A stretch of 64,000 bases of DNA from Mesorhizobium loti (GCA_014189435.1 CP050293.1:3043001-3107000); one strand, 5' to 3'. Numbered from the stretch's first letter, positions 28,605 through 40,413 are shown. Translations and numbers: made by a program. The notes: generated by a model from the sequence alone, not told the origin.

Positions 28605-29399
28605 ATGAAAAATCGCCGCCGCATTTATGAAGGCAAGGCCAAGATCCTCTATGAGGGACCCGAGCCGGGCACGCTTATCCAGTTCTTCAAGGATGATGCA
28701 ACCGCGTTCAACAAGAAGAAGCATGAAGTCATCGACGGCAAGGGTGTGCTCAACAACCGCATTTCCGAGTACATTTTCAACCATTTGAACCGCATGGGCA
28801 TTCCGACCCATTTCATCCGCCGGCTCAACATGCGCGAGCAACTGATCAAGGAAGTCGAGATCATTCCGCTCGAAGTGGTGGTGCGCAATGTCGCCGCCGG
28901 TTCGCTGTCCAAGCGCCTCGGCATCGAGGAAGGCACGGTTTTGCCGCGCTCGATCATCGAATTCTATTACAAGGCCGATGCGCTCGACGATCCGATGGTT
29001 TCGGAAGAGCACATCACCGCGTTCGGCTGGGCGAGCCCGCAGGAAATCGACGACGTCATGGCGCTGGCCATCCGCGTCAACGACTTCCTCTCCGGCCTGT
29101 TCATGGGCGTCGGCATCCAGCTCGTCGACTTCAAGATCGAATGCGGCCGTCTGTTCGAGGGCGACATGATGCGCATCGTCGTCGCCGACGAGATTTCGCC
29201 GGACTCCTGCCGGCTGTGGGACGTGGCGACGCAGGACAAGCTCGACAAGGACCGTTTCCGCCGCGACATGGGCGGCCTCGTCGAGGCCTACCAGGAAGTT
29301 GCCCGCCGCCTCGGCATCATGAACGAGAACGAGCCGCCGCGCCCGACCGGCCCGGTGCTTGTCGCCTCGACCGACGGCCTCAAAGGCAAGCCGCACTGA
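28605..29399 (+). CDS. purC: Phosphoribosylaminoimidazole-succinocarboxamide synthase
   Basis: A 264-residue ATP-dependent ligase joining aspartate to CAIR to form [21 protein letters not shown] is the nucleotide-binding opening, [20 protein letters not shown] the family signature near residues 84-103, and DFKIECGR lies in the substrate site. First gene of a purC-purS-ORF-purQ operon; purL follows after four unrelated genes. Confidence 0.97.
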   Translation: MKNRRRIYEGKAKILYEGPEPGTLIQFFKDDATAFNKKKHEVIDGKGVLNNRISEYIFNHLNRMGIPTHFIRRLNMREQLIKEVEIIPLEVVVRNVAAGSLSKRLGIEEGTVLPRSIIEFYYKADALDDPMVSEEHITAFGWASPQEIDDVMALAIRVNDFLSGLFMGVGIQLVDFKIECGRLFEGDMMRIVVADEISPDSCRLWDVATQDKLDKDRFRRDMGGLVEAYQEVARRLGIMNENEPPRPTGPVLVASTDGLKGKPH

Positions 29400-29442
29400 T
29401 AGCGGCTTGCAACCCGATACTCAGAACAGGAGCATGTCCAGC

Positions 29443-29685
29443 GTGATCAAGGCCCGCATTACCGTCACCCTCAAGAACGGCGTGCTCGACCCGCAAGGCA
29501 AGGCGATCGAACACGCATTGTCCGGCTTGGGCTTCGGCAGCGTCGGCGCGGTGCGGCAGGGCAAGGTGTTCGACGTCGAGTTGGCGGAAAGCGACAAGGC
29601 CAAGGCCGAAGCGGACCTCAAGGCCATGTGCGACAAGCTGCTGGCGAACACGGTGATTGAGAATTATAGTGTGACACTTACCTGA
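29443..29685 (+). CDS. purS: Phosphoribosylformylglycinamidine synthase subunit PurS
   Basis: An 80-residue dimeric bridging protein of FGAM synthase. IKARITVTLKNGVLDPQGKA is its standard opening and DLKAMCDKLLANTVIENYSV its ending. The GTG at 29443, 10 nt after AGGAG, gives the usual 80 residues; an ATG at 29434 would sit too close to that site. It links PurQ (glutaminase) and PurL (synthetase), both encoded nearby. Confidence 0.94.
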   Translation: MIKARITVTLKNGVLDPQGKAIEHALSGLGFGSVGAVRQGKVFDVELAESDKAKAEADLKAMCDKLLANTVIENYSVTLT

Positions 29686-29703
29686 GGTTGTGTCGGAGGC
29701 ACT

Positions 29704-29958
29704 ATGCCTGAAGTCACGAATGAATTGATGTTCGAGCTTTTGAAGCGCGTGCATCACGAAATCGGTGAGCTTCGTCAGGATGTCTCCGAGACGAAACGGG
29801 AATTGAATGTGATGCGGGGTCACATGGTGGCCACGCAAAGCGATATTCACAACGTTTATGGCATTCTCGCCCGACAAGACGAGCGCCTTGAACGCATAGA
29901 CAGACGTCTGGACCTGCGCGAACTCGCCGAAACACAAAGGCCTTACGAACCGAAATGA
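29704..29958 (+). CDS. Small coiled-coil hypothetical protein between purS and purQ
   Basis: An 84-residue, highly charged helical protein ([20 protein letters not shown], then [19 protein letters not shown]). Heptad-like spacing of Leu, Val and Ile from residues 9 to 72 predicts a coiled coil. It sits within the pur operon and its stop overlaps the purQ start (ATGA), so it is cotranslated with the FGAM synthase subunits. No family recognised beyond generic coiled coil. Confidence 0.75.
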   Translation: MPEVTNELMFELLKRVHHEIGELRQDVSETKRELNVMRGHMVATQSDIHNVYGILARQDERLERIDRRLDLRELAETQRPYEPK

Positions 29959-30623
29959 AATCAGCCGTCGTCCTTCTGCCTGGCCTCAACCGCGACCGCG
30001 ACATGATCGCGGCGCTGACCAAGATTTCGGGAACACCGCCGGTGACCGTCTGGCAGACCGACACCGAAATCCCCGATGTCGACCTGATCGCCATTCCGGG
30101 CGGTTTTTCCTTCGGCGATTATCTGCGCTGCGGCGCGATCGCGGCGCGCATGCCGGTCATGCGGGCAGTGGCCGAAAAGGCAGCCGCCGGCGTCACGGTC
30201 ATCGGCGTCTGCAACGGTTTTCAGATCCTGGTCGAGGCCGGCCTTTTGCCGGGCGCCTTGATGCGCAACACCTCGCTGAAATTCGTCTGCCGGCAGGTGA
30301 AGCTCGAGATCACCAACGCCAACACCATGTTCACCCGCCGCTACCAGCCGGGCCAGATTATCCGCTCGCCTGTCGCGCATCATGACGGCAATTACTTTGC
30401 CGACGCCGACACGCTTGCCCGCCTCGAAGGCGAAGGTCAGGTGGTGTTCCGCTATGCTGAGGGCACCAACCCCAATGGCTCGATCAACGACATTGCCGGC
30501 ATCATCAACGAGCGCGGCAATGTGCTCGGCCTGATGCCGCATCCGGAAAACCTGATCGAAGCAGCCCATGGCGGCACGGACGGCCGTGGACTGTTCGAAA
30601 GCGCGCTTGGCATCGCCGCCTGA
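29955..30623 (+). CDS. purQ: Phosphoribosylformylglycinamidine synthase subunit PurQ
   Basis: A 222-residue class I glutamine amidotransferase providing ammonia to PurL. The nucleophile Cys86 lies in [11 protein letters not shown], and [11 protein letters not shown] near the C-terminus carries the His and Glu of the triad. [17 protein letters not shown] is the PurQ-specific stretch. Start overlaps the upstream small gene. Confidence 0.97.
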   Translation: MKSAVVLLPGLNRDRDMIAALTKISGTPPVTVWQTDTEIPDVDLIAIPGGFSFGDYLRCGAIAARMPVMRAVAEKAAAGVTVIGVCNGFQILVEAGLLPGALMRNTSLKFVCRQVKLEITNANTMFTRRYQPGQIIRSPVAHHDGNYFADADTLARLEGEGQVVFRYAEGTNPNGSINDIAGIINERGNVLGLMPHPENLIEAAHGGTDGRGLFESALGIAA

Positions 30624-30710
30624 AATCATCGAAGCGAACAGCTTGAAAACAGCCGGACATTCCTGTCTCTTTATTAGGGCAAGTCCGATTCATTGGGGAG
30701 AGAGACGGTC

Positions 30711-31376
30711 ATGAAACTCTATTCGCGGCCGTTGTCGCCCTACTCGTCGATCGTGCGGGCGCTGGCCTATATCAAGGACGTGCCGCTCAAGATCATCGCG
30801 CCGCCACCCGGTTTTCCGATCCCGGAAGCGTTCCGCGCCATCTCGCCGCTGAACCGGATTCCGGTGCTGATCACCGGCTCGGGCGAAACCATCCTCGAAT
30901 CGGTGGTCATCGCCGAGTATCTGGAAGAGCGCTTTCCGGAACCGGCGCTGCTGCCGCCCGATTCCAAGGACCGCGCGCTGGTGCGCATGTTCGCCCGCAT
31001 CACCGATCTCGATGTGCTCACGCCGATGATGAAGCTTTTCGAGCTTCATTTCGTGCCGAAGCGAAACAATGCCGAGATCGACACCCAATTCGCCCGCCTG
31101 CATCACGGACTGGCGGCAATCGAGGCGCGCATGGCGCAAGGGCCTTTCGCCCTCGGCGACGACATCAGTTTCGCCGATGCCTGGCTGACGCCGACGCGGT
31201 TCATCTTCAACAATTTCCGCGCCATGACAGGACGCCACGACCTGCTCGACGCCTATCCCAAATTCGATGCCTATGAGCAGATCGCCTCGCAGCACCCGGC
31301 ATTGTCGCGGGTGTGGGGCGAAATGACCGACGGTTTGAAGATCTTCCTGTCCGAGCTTGAGATGGGTGCCGCTTGA
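30711..31376 (+). CDS. Glutathione S-transferase family protein
   Basis: A 221-residue GST-fold protein. MKLYSRPLSPYSSIVRALAY has a serine-rich N-terminal active-site region, NRIPVLIT supplies the cis-proline and ESVVIAEYLEERF the glutathione-binding ES pair near residue 64. The helical C-terminal domain has the conserved ADAWLTP segment. The ATG at 30711 follows GGGGAGAGAGA. The stop overlaps the TTG start of a lipoprotein gene. Confidence 0.9.
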   Translation: MKLYSRPLSPYSSIVRALAYIKDVPLKIIAPPPGFPIPEAFRAISPLNRIPVLITGSGETILESVVIAEYLEERFPEPALLPPDSKDRALVRMFARITDLDVLTPMMKLFELHFVPKRNNAEIDTQFARLHHGLAAIEARMAQGPFALGDDISFADAWLTPTRFIFNNFRAMTGRHDLLDAYPKFDAYEQIASQHPALSRVWGEMTDGLKIFLSELEMGAA

Positions 31377-31780
31377 TCAAGGGCAAGACGATCGCGCTGG
31401 TTGCCGCCGCGGGTTTCGCGCTCGCATCCTGCCAATCGACCCCTAAGAGCACGCCTGTCCCGTCAGGCAAAAGTGCGGCGCTGCTGGCCATGGAACAAGT
31501 GGCGATCGCGGCCCACAAATGCTGGATCGCCAGCAAGGATCCGGCCTTCAAGCAATATCAGATGGCCAATGAACTGAATTCGTTCAGCGGCACGCCGCGT
31601 TTCCTGCTGGTGCCGGCCAAGCATTATGGCGGCAAACCGCTGCTCGTCGTGCAGGCGCAAGGCAATTCGAGCCGCGTTGACGTGTTCGGACCGCTGATGA
31701 ACGATCCGCTTGGCGCCCGCATCGGCTCCGACATTGCCCGCTGGCAAGCCGGCAATCCGGCCTGCGCCGCAACGGCCTAG
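31373..31780 (+). CDS. Small lipoprotein
   Basis: A 135-residue protein starting with TTG at 31373, overlapping the GST stop (TTGA). A lipoprotein signal ends in LASC, so Cys20 would be lipidated. The mature part has two more cysteines (AHKCWI and NPACAA), a possible disulfide. No function recognised; likely inner- or outer-membrane anchored. Confidence 0.8.
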   Translation: MIKGKTIALVAAAGFALASCQSTPKSTPVPSGKSAALLAMEQVAIAAHKCWIASKDPAFKQYQMANELNSFSGTPRFLLVPAKHYGGKPLLVVQAQGNSSRVDVFGPLMNDPLGARIGSDIARWQAGNPACAATA

Positions 31781-31782
31781 CC

Positions 31783-32424
31783 ATGGGCCGGTTCCTGCAG
31801 ATCGCGGGTCTGATCATCGGTCTGGCCGGGCTCGTCCTGCAGTTCTGCATCAGCATTCCGGCGTCGATGGAAGCCGGCCGCAGCCTGTTCGGCTCGATCA
31901 TTTTCGTTCTCAGCTTTTTCACCATCCTGACCAACATCGGCGCGGTGCTGGTGTACACGTCGGTGCTGTCGCCCTCTGGCTATGCCTGGCTGCCAGCCTT
32001 CGCCGGGACACGGATACGGGCCGGCGTCGCGATTTCGATCGCGCTGGTTTTCATCATCTATGCCACGGTTCTGGCACAACTCTGGCAGCCGCAGGGACTG
32101 TTCCTGCTTTGCGACGTTCTGCTGCATTATGTGACACCGGTGCTGTTCGTGCTGTGGTGGCTGATATCAGGCGCCGACGGCCGGACGCGCTGGAGCGACA
32201 TTTCCTGGTGGATGCTCTATCCCGTCGCCTATCTGATCTATGCGCTGGCGCGGGCACCGCTTGCCGGCGAGGTGCCCTACCCGTTCCTGGACGCCGCCAA
32301 GAATGGCTGGACCAGCGTCGCGATCTCAGCGGCGGCCATCACCGGACTTTTTCTCGTGCTGTGCGTGGTCGCCGTCCTTGCGGACCGTGGCATTGCACGC
32401 ACCAGGGCTTCGAAACTCCGTTAG
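31783..32424 (+). CDS. Pr6Pr family integral membrane protein
   Basis: A 213-residue protein with about six membrane segments. FFTILTNIGAVLVY near residues 47-60 and LLHYVTPVLFVLWW near 117-131 are the signature regions of the Pr6Pr (FAR-17a/AIG1-like) family, whose characterised eukaryotic members hydrolyse fatty acid esters of hydroxy fatty acids. It begins 2 bp after the lipoprotein gene and forms an operon with it. Confidence 0.85.
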   Translation: MGRFLQIAGLIIGLAGLVLQFCISIPASMEAGRSLFGSIIFVLSFFTILTNIGAVLVYTSVLSPSGYAWLPAFAGTRIRAGVAISIALVFIIYATVLAQLWQPQGLFLLCDVLLHYVTPVLFVLWWLISGADGRTRWSDISWWMLYPVAYLIYALARAPLAGEVPYPFLDAAKNGWTSVAISAAAITGLFLVLCVVAVLADRGIARTRASKLR

Positions 32425-32427
32425 CCT

Positions 32428-32679
32428 TCAGTCCCAGAACGGCCTGATGCCCTCGCTGTGAGCATCGCAGCGCGTGACGCCGATATCCCTAAGCTGATCA
32501 TCGGTCATTTCCAGCAGCGCCAGCCGGCTGCGGCGGCGCTCCAACAGATGGTCGATCCATCTCGCCAGCGATCTGACCAGACGCACCAGACGGCTGACAA
32601 AGCCGCTGCGGTCCGATGGACGTGTCGATTGGCCAGACGAACCGGCTCTCGAATGACGGATTGTAGCGATTGTATTCAT
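32428..32679 (-). CDS. DUF1127 protein
   Basis: An 83-residue basic protein. The C-terminal part LLERRRSRLALLEMTDDQLRDIGVTRCDA is a textbook DUF1127 tail; the N-terminal half is Ser/Arg rich. The frame is open up to 32724, but the ATG at 32679 follows a GAAAG stretch. It is divergent from the GntR-type regulator gene 93 bp away, which may control it. Confidence 0.85.
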   Translation of the reverse strand: MNTIATIRHSRAGSSGQSTRPSDRSGFVSRLVRLVRSLARWIDHLLERRRSRLALLEMTDDQLRDIGVTRCDAHSEGIRPFWD

Positions 32680-32772
32680 TTTCTTTCTACCAGAATTCCA
32701 AATTGTACCCTTTTTGGCACACAATCGATATGTATTGACTCATGTTCGGGTGCAATATAGAAAATTGTCACC

Positions 32773-34191
32773 ATGACAAATTGGCTCCCCGATCTCACCG
32801 CCGGCTCCGGCCCGCTGTATCAGCGGCTGGCGGATACCATCGAAACGGACATCGACCGGGGGATAATCGATGCCGGCGCAAAGCTGCCGCCGCAACGCGA
32901 CCTCGCCTATGACATCGGCACCACTGTCGGCACGGTCGGCCGGGCCTATCAATTGCTGCGCGAGCGTGGGCTGGTGAGCGGCGAAGTCGGGCGTGGAACC
33001 TATGTGCTCGGCCAGCGCGCCGATGGCGCGAAGCCGGACTTGCTGGCACCGGACGTCAGCGCGGAAGGCACACGCTACATCGATGCGCCTAGAGGCAAAT
33101 TGCGTTTCGACAGCACGGCAGCGCCCGACATCGGCCAGGGCGCCGATGTCGCCGATGTGCTGTCACGCACGGCGCAGGACCATCCGCATGAGATTTCAAG
33201 CTATACGCGGGATTTTCCCGACCGCTGGTACGAAGCCGGCGCCCGCTGGCTGTCGCGCAATTCGTTTCGCCCAAATGCCGATACCATTGTCCCCACGCTC
33301 GGCACCCATGCCGCGGTGATGGCGGCCATCGCGGCGCTCACCACCCCTGGCGACTATGTTGCCTTCGAGCACCTCACCTACTCGCAGATTTCGCGCAGCG
33401 CCGGCCTGATCGGCCGGCGCACCGCGCTGGTGGCGTCGGACGACGAAGGCATCGATCCCCAGGATTTCGAGCGTGTCTGCGCGCAAAAGCATCCGAAGAT
33501 GATCTTCCTGATGCCGACGGCGCAGAACCCCACGCTGGTAACCTTGTCGGCGGCGCGCCGCGAAGCAATCGCGCGTGTCGCACGCGAATACAATGTCGTC
33601 CTCATCGAGGACGATCTCTATGGCAATTTGACCGATGATCCGACGCCATTGCTGGCCGAATATGCCCCTGAGAGAACCATCGTCGCCGGCGGCCTGTCGA
33701 AGTCGGTCGCAGCCGGTGTGCGCGGCGGCTGGCTTTCCTGCCCACCCGCCTATCGGCATCGCATCCGCGTCGCCCATAAGATGATGACCGGCGGCATGCC
33801 CTTCCTGCTGGCGGAGGTGAATACGAGGCTGGTGCTGTCCGGCCAGGCCGACGAGATACGCAAGCGCAGCATCGCCGAAATCGGCGCCCGCATCGCCATC
33901 GTGCGCGAGACTTTGGCCGGCTTCGCGTTCAAGTCACATGACAGGGTGCCCTTTGTCTGGCTCACCCTCCCCGACCCCTGGCTTTCCGGCACATTCAAGA
34001 ACGCCTGCCTCGAACATGGCGTGCTGATCGACGACGAGGACGAGTTCAAGGCGGGCCGTTCCGAGCAGGTTTTCCATGGCGTCCGCTTCGGTGTTTCGCA
34101 GCCGAGACAGCGCAAGGATATCGCCGAAGGCGTTGCGGTGATCCGGCGACTTCTCGATGAAGGCCGTGCCGGCTACGACAGCTTCTCCTGA
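32773..34191 (+). CDS. MocR-type transcriptional regulator (GntR HTH plus aminotransferase domain)
   Basis: A 472-residue fusion. Residues 1-80 are a winged helix of the GntR family ([21 protein letters not shown], then [20 protein letters not shown]); residues from about 100 form a class I aminotransferase fold with PLP lysine at 310 in [10 protein letters not shown] and IEDDLYGN near 278. MocR regulators bind DNA and sense PLP or an amino compound. The divergent DUF1127 gene is the only nearby target seen. Confidence 0.92.
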   Translation: MTNWLPDLTAGSGPLYQRLADTIETDIDRGIIDAGAKLPPQRDLAYDIGTTVGTVGRAYQLLRERGLVSGEVGRGTYVLGQRADGAKPDLLAPDVSAEGTRYIDAPRGKLRFDSTAAPDIGQGADVADVLSRTAQDHPHEISSYTRDFPDRWYEAGARWLSRNSFRPNADTIVPTLGTHAAVMAAIAALTTPGDYVAFEHLTYSQISRSAGLIGRRTALVASDDEGIDPQDFERVCAQKHPKMIFLMPTAQNPTLVTLSAARREAIARVAREYNVVLIEDDLYGNLTDDPTPLLAEYAPERTIVAGGLSKSVAAGVRGGWLSCPPAYRHRIRVAHKMMTGGMPFLLAEVNTRLVLSGQADEIRKRSIAEIGARIAIVRETLAGFAFKSHDRVPFVWLTLPDPWLSGTFKNACLEHGVLIDDEDEFKAGRSEQVFHGVRFGVSQPRQRKDIAEGVAVIRRLLDEGRAGYDSFS

Positions 34192-34202
34192 GGGTTGTCG
34201 GG

Positions 34203-34367
34203 TCAGCCCTCTGCCTTGAAGTTCTTGGCTTCCTTCTCGGCCTTGTCTTTCCCGTGCTTCTCAGCCAACTCTTTGGCCTGCCCAGGCGAAACGTCGGTGG
34301 TCTCCGCGATGTGCATAGCCTCCTTGTCCGAGAGGCGATTGTCGTTCTTGCCTTGCTTGGTGGCCAT
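34203..34367 (-). CDS. Small hydrophilic protein, 54 aa
   Basis: [20 protein letters not shown] begins a 54-residue Lys/Glu-rich helical protein with a GGAG site before its ATG. The tail [22 protein letters not shown] is highly charged. The layout is loosely like the DUF3606 small proteins, but identity is not secure. Probably a stress-related small protein; no function claimed. Confidence 0.6.
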   Translation of the reverse strand: MATKQGKNDNRLSDKEAMHIAETTDVSPGQAKELAEKHGKDKAEKEAKNFKAEG

Positions 34368-34640
34368 GGTCCAAATCTCCTGATTGGCTGGAGACCTAAC
34401 GGCCGGGATGTCATCCCGTTCCCCAATGGCGGTGCACAAGCCCTCACGAACAAACAACAACGTTCCCCCATGACTGCCGCTACGCGCGGATCGATGGCTC
34501 ACCAAAGCCGCGATCTCGTCGCACCCGTCGTCACCTTGTGGCTTTCCGCTGTTTTTCAGCATCCGATGGGGTGTATTGGCTCCCAAGCTTGCGATAAGAC
34601 GGGACTCAAATCCCAACGCCCTGGATATAAATCGCCGCCC

Positions 34641-36872
<2,232 letters not shown>

Positions 36873-36875
36873 CCA

Positions 36876-36925
36876 GAGCATGATCCCGAAAAGTGGAAGC
36901 CGGTTTTCGGAAAAAGATCATGCTC
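36876..36925. repeat. Rhizobial 50-bp palindromic repeat
   Basis: Outer arms GAGCATGATC (36876-36885) and GATCATGCTC (36916-36925) pair perfectly, and inner arms CCGAAAA (36886-36892) and TTTTCGG (36904-36910) pair as well. This sequence is a familiar dispersed palindrome in Hyphomicrobiales genomes. It begins 3 bp after the purL stop, and its right arm supplies the ATG of the following membrane protein gene. Confidence 0.85.
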
Positions 36926-37441
36926 AATCATAGGGAACTGGCTGCCCGGGCGCTGCTTGCAGTCGTCTTCTGGCCGTCGCTGTTCTTCTTCTGGTTTCTC
37001 GGGCCATTCGTCTTTTTCCTGCTGTCGACGACCTCGAGCGAGGTTTGCACGCGGCTGGAAACACGCGCGCAGTTCCTTGCCGCGGCCAACGGCGCCATCC
37101 CGATGCTCGTGATGCAGAACCTCATCTACGCGGTCCCGATCGTGTGCCTGGTGGTTTGGGGCCGCCTGGCGCCGGATCCGGCACGGGCAAGGCATATCGT
37201 CACCTGCATCAAGCTTTTTGCCGGTGCGGTCGTCGTAGGGGCGTTGTGGGAGTATGGTTCGTCGCTCGTCTGCGACGGTTACGGCCAACCGTTCTTCTCG
37301 CCCGCCTGGCAGATGACGAGTTATCTTCCCATAGTCAGCCTGGTTATCAACGTTCCGCTCTATGTGCTGGCCTTCAGCCTTGGCCGCGCCTTCTCGACAC
37401 GCGAGGATGCTGCCGAGGATGAAGCAAGCCCACCGGTCTAG
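36920..37441 (+). CDS. Hypothetical membrane protein
   Basis: A 173-residue protein with four likely membrane segments (near residues 9-35, 58-77, 93-112 and 130-154) and a charged tail. No family recognised. The ATG at 36920 lies inside the right arm of the palindromic repeat, so the repeat provides the start codon; a GTG at 36893 in the repeat is a less likely start. Confidence 0.65.
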   Translation: MLNHRELAARALLAVVFWPSLFFFWFLGPFVFFLLSTTSSEVCTRLETRAQFLAAANGAIPMLVMQNLIYAVPIVCLVVWGRLAPDPARARHIVTCIKLFAGAVVVGALWEYGSSLVCDGYGQPFFSPAWQMTSYLPIVSLVINVPLYVLAFSLGRAFSTREDAAEDEASPPV

Positions 37442-37574
37442 TCTTTCTCTGAAACCATCGGACCGTCTTGCCCTTGGAGGGACAGAACGGCTTCAATCCG
37501 GACCGGAAAGGCTTTAGGCTCGCCCGACTCTCATCTCATGGCCGGCTACCGGCCGCTCGAAACAGGATTTTGCC

Positions 37575-37808
37575 ATGGCAATGGATGCCCACGACATCGA
37601 AAAACTGATCAAGGACGGCATTCCGGACGCAAAGGTGACGATCCGCGATCTCGCCGGCGATGGCGACCATTATGCTGCCGAAGTGGTGGCCGAGAGCTTT
37701 CGGGGAAAAAGCCGCGTGCAGCAGCACCAGATGGTCTATGACGCGCTGAAGGGCAATATGGGCGGCGTGCTGCACGCACTGGCGCTGCAGACCAGCGTTC
37801 CTGACTAG
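37575..37808 (+). CDS. BolA family protein
   Basis: A 77-residue BolA/IbaG-type protein: IPDAKVTIRDLAGDGDHYAA then FRGKSRVQQHQMVYDALKG with the family histidine. BolA proteins form [2Fe-2S] complexes with monothiol glutaredoxins and help traffic iron-sulfur clusters. Its partner-type glutaredoxin is encoded 0.4 kb downstream, a conserved alphaproteobacterial arrangement after purL. Confidence 0.93.
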   Translation: MAMDAHDIEKLIKDGIPDAKVTIRDLAGDGDHYAAEVVAESFRGKSRVQQHQMVYDALKGNMGGVLHALALQTSVPD

Positions 37809-37821
37809 GCGAGAGCAATCC

Positions 37822-38076
37822 ATGACCTGGATACCCGATCTCCTCTTTTCCATGTTGTTCAGGCGCATTGGAGGCGATCGGGCGATACAGCTGATTTTGA
37901 CGGCGGCATGGAAGGTTATCGTTTTTGTGGCGCGATCCTTTGTTGATCTGGCGCTTCGGCTCATCCCTCCGGCCCCAATACGCCCCGCACCACCAGCGTT
38001 TGGTGATGAGCGTTATCGCGGTCTTTCTCTTCGCCGGTCTCGCAAGCATGCCGCCGCTGGCCAGCAGAATGTCTAG
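37822..38076 (+). CDS. Small hypothetical protein, possibly frameshifted
   Basis: An 84-residue frame with a GCGAGAG site before its ATG. Residues 1-50 are amphipathic ([19 protein letters not shown]). From about residue 60 the sequence turns into Arg-rich low-quality protein, while another frame from 38004 on reads [20 protein letters not shown], a membrane-helix-like stretch. This suggests a frameshift near 37980-38000, or two small proteins. It lies between bolA and grxD. No family recognised. Confidence 0.4.
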   Translation: MTWIPDLLFSMLFRRIGGDRAIQLILTAAWKVIVFVARSFVDLALRLIPPAPIRPAPPAFGDERYRGLSLRRSRKHAAAGQQNV

Positions 38077-38234
38077 ATCCGCCGCATAGGGCTGTCACCT
38101 GGTTTGGCCCAAGTCGCGCCAACTCTTGCGCCATTTCAGCCACGGCACGGCTAACGTCTTGTTTCGAGCAATCGTTGGGTTTATTTGAAGGATATGTTTC
38201 GAGCCTGACTCCCACAGGCGGGAAAGGATATTCC

Positions 38235-38570
38235 ATGAGCGGTATGAACGACTACATCGACAATGAAGTGAAGGGCAACGACGTCGTCCTTTTCATGAAG
38301 GGCACGCCCGGTTTCCCGCAATGCGGATTTTCCGGCCAGGTCGTCCAGATCCTCGACTATATCGGCGCCGACTACAAAGGCGTGAACGTCCTGGACTCCG
38401 CTGAACTGCGCCAGGGCATCAAGGAATATTCCAACTGGCCGACGATCCCGCAGCTCTACGTCAAGGGCGAATTCGTCGGCGGCTGCGATATCGTCCGCGA
38501 GATGTTCCAGGCGGGCGAACTCCAGACATTCCTTGTCGAAAAGGGCGTCAGCGTCAAAGGCGCCGCCTGA
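38235..38570 (+). CDS. grxD: Monothiol glutaredoxin, Grx4 family
   Basis: A 111-residue cytoplasmic protein. The CGFS active site is at Cys30 ([12 protein letters not shown]), and [19 protein letters not shown] carries the glutathione-binding segment. Grx4 proteins carry [2Fe-2S] clusters and pair with BolA in iron-sulfur delivery. The ATG at 38235 follows GGAAAGGA. A strong terminator is found at 38694-38720. Confidence 0.96.
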   Translation: MSGMNDYIDNEVKGNDVVLFMKGTPGFPQCGFSGQVVQILDYIGADYKGVNVLDSAELRQGIKEYSNWPTIPQLYVKGEFVGGCDIVREMFQAGELQTFLVEKGVSVKGAA

Positions 38571-38693
38571 TTTCTGTTTTCGTGCATGTCGTCCGCCTGA
38601 AACCGCCGTACAGTTTCGGGTGACGTGCACCAAACGCCAGGGCAGCCCCACCTCGGCAATTTTATGTCCTGAACCCAGGACCAAGACGAGCCA

Positions 38694-38720
38694 ATGCGCC
38701 GGCCCGCCGGCGCATTTTCG
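38694..38720 (+). terminator. Rho-independent terminator after grxD
   Basis: Ten-base arms ATGCGCCGGC (38694-38703) and GCCGGCGCAT (38706-38715) followed by TTTTCGTTT on the forward strand. It ends the bolA-grxD transcript just before the MFS transporter gene. Confidence 0.8.
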
Positions 38721-38740
38721 TTTGAAAGATCGGACTTGCC

Positions 38741-40009
38741 GTGGACCAGCCAAAATCAGCGCCGCAATCGGCGAGCAAACTGCCCATTCCACGCTGGGAA
38801 TTCATCGCCTTGTGCGCGGCGCTGATGGCGCTGAACTCGCTGGCCATCGACATTATGCTGCCGGCTTTGCAGCAGATCGGCGCTTCGCTTGGCGTCGAAA
38901 ATGAAAATCACCGGCAATATGTGATCACCGCCTATATTCTGGGCTTCGGCGGCGGCCAGCTGTTCTTCGGGCCGATCTCGGATCGCTTCGGCCGTCGCGC
39001 GCCGCTGGTCGCCGGGCTGGTGATCTATGTCGCCGCGGCCGCGGCGGCTGCCGTTGCGCCAAGCTTTGAGACACTTCTGCTGTGCCGGGCCGTGCAAGGC
39101 ATCGGTGCCGCCGCCACCCGCGTCATCGCCGTCTCGATCGTGCGCGACACGTTCGACGGCCGGCGCATGGCCGAGGTGATGTCGCTGATCTTCATGGTGT
39201 TCATGGCGATACCGGTCATTGCTCCCGGCATCGGCCAGTTCATCATGCTGTTTGCGACCTGGCATTGGATCTTCGTCACCATGGCCGTCGGCGCGCTCTT
39301 TGTCTCTGCCTGGTCGCTGCTGCGCCTGCCTGAAACATTGCATCCCGAACATCGCCGGCCACTGACCGTGAACTCCATTGTCGGTGGGTTTCGCATCGTG
39401 CTCACCAACCGTATTGCGATCTGCTATGCCTTCGCCAGCACCTTCGTTTTCGGCGCCATGTTCGGCTTCATCGCCTCGGCGCAGCAGATCTATGTCGACA
39501 TATTCAACGTCGGCGAGATGTTCCCGGTCATCTTCGCCGGGGTTGCGGGCGTGCTTGCCTTCTCCAACTTTCTGAACTCGCGCCTTGTCGGCCGTATCGG
39601 CATGCGCCGCCTGTCGCAGAGCGCGCTGCTGCTGTTCCTTGTCATCAGCCTTGCCTGGCTGGTCGTTTCGCTGGAAATGAAGATGCCGCTCTGGCTGTTC
39701 ATCACCTTCTTTGCCAGCGCCATGCTTCCGTTCGGCGCGCTCGGCGCGAATTTCAATGCGCTGGCCATGGAGCCGCTCGGCCAACTGGCCGGCACGGCGT
39801 CGTCCATCCTGGGTTTCATGCAGACGTTTCTCGGCGGCATTCTCGGCACGCTGATCGGTCAGGCATTCAACGGCACGGTGACGCCGCTGGCGGCCGGCTT
39901 CTGCAGCGTCTCGGTCGCAGCGCTGCTGATGATCTTCATCGCCGAGCGCGGCAAGATGTTCCAGCCGCAGAACCCACCGGTTCTAGGTCATATCACCGAC
40001 CTGCATTAG
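38741..40009 (+). CDS. Bcr/CflA family multidrug efflux MFS transporter
   Basis: A 422-residue inner-membrane protein with 12 predicted segments, starting with GTG at 38741. WEFIALCAALMALNSLAIDI and MLPALQQIG mark the first helix of the DHA1 Bcr/CflA group; motif A appears as FFGPISDRFGRRAPL near residue 75. Probably exports drugs or metabolites such as dipeptides in exchange for protons. Converges with the next gene by 4 bp overlap. Confidence 0.92.
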   Translation: MDQPKSAPQSASKLPIPRWEFIALCAALMALNSLAIDIMLPALQQIGASLGVENENHRQYVITAYILGFGGGQLFFGPISDRFGRRAPLVAGLVIYVAAAAAAAVAPSFETLLLCRAVQGIGAAATRVIAVSIVRDTFDGRRMAEVMSLIFMVFMAIPVIAPGIGQFIMLFATWHWIFVTMAVGALFVSAWSLLRLPETLHPEHRRPLTVNSIVGGFRIVLTNRIAICYAFASTFVFGAMFGFIASAQQIYVDIFNVGEMFPVIFAGVAGVLAFSNFLNSRLVGRIGMRRLSQSALLLFLVISLAWLVVSLEMKMPLWLFITFFASAMLPFGALGANFNALAMEPLGQLAGTASSILGFMQTFLGGILGTLIGQAFNGTVTPLAAGFCSVSVAALLMIFIAERGKMFQPQNPPVLGHITDLH

Positions 40010-40413
40010 GACGCACCTTCGAGGGCTGCCGTGAAGCGAGGGGAAAGCATACGCCCCGCGATTGCTCCACCCATGCTCTCCGAAAAGGGCAATGGCAAAG
40101 CTTCGTCGAGTGCCCTGAGGATGGAAGCCACGAAGGCCCGGCTGAGTTGGGCATCGGTCCCCAGATCGGAATATGTGGCGCGCGGCTTGCCGATCAGTGT
40201 GCCGTTGCGGCGAAGCGAGAACCGCAGCGTCAAGGACATGCCGGCGGTTCCGGGCGGCGGTTTCCAACACGCATAGATAGCGTCCGACATCTCCTTGATT
40301 GTGTCGACGGGATCTGGACTTCGACAGGCGCGCTCTTGCGAGCTTGCTTCGTAGGGGCCGGCAAACAGGGCGATGACGAGAACCAGCGCGACAATTGCGA
40401 ATCGAGGTTTCAT
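40006..40413 (-). CDS. Secreted TonB C-terminal-like protein
   Basis: A 135-residue exported protein with signal peptide (residues 1-26, cleavage near EASSQ). ACWKPPPGTAGMSLTLRFSL then RNGTLIGKPRATYSD resembles the TonB C-terminal fold often seen in small rhizobial periplasmic proteins. Two cysteines (ACRSP, YACWK) may pair. Function unknown. Confidence 0.7.
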   Translation of the reverse strand: MKPRFAIVALVLVIALFAGPYEASSQERACRSPDPVDTIKEMSDAIYACWKPPPGTAGMSLTLRFSLRRNGTLIGKPRATYSDLGTDAQLSRAFVASILRALDEALPLPFSESMGGAIAGRMLSPRFTAALEGAS

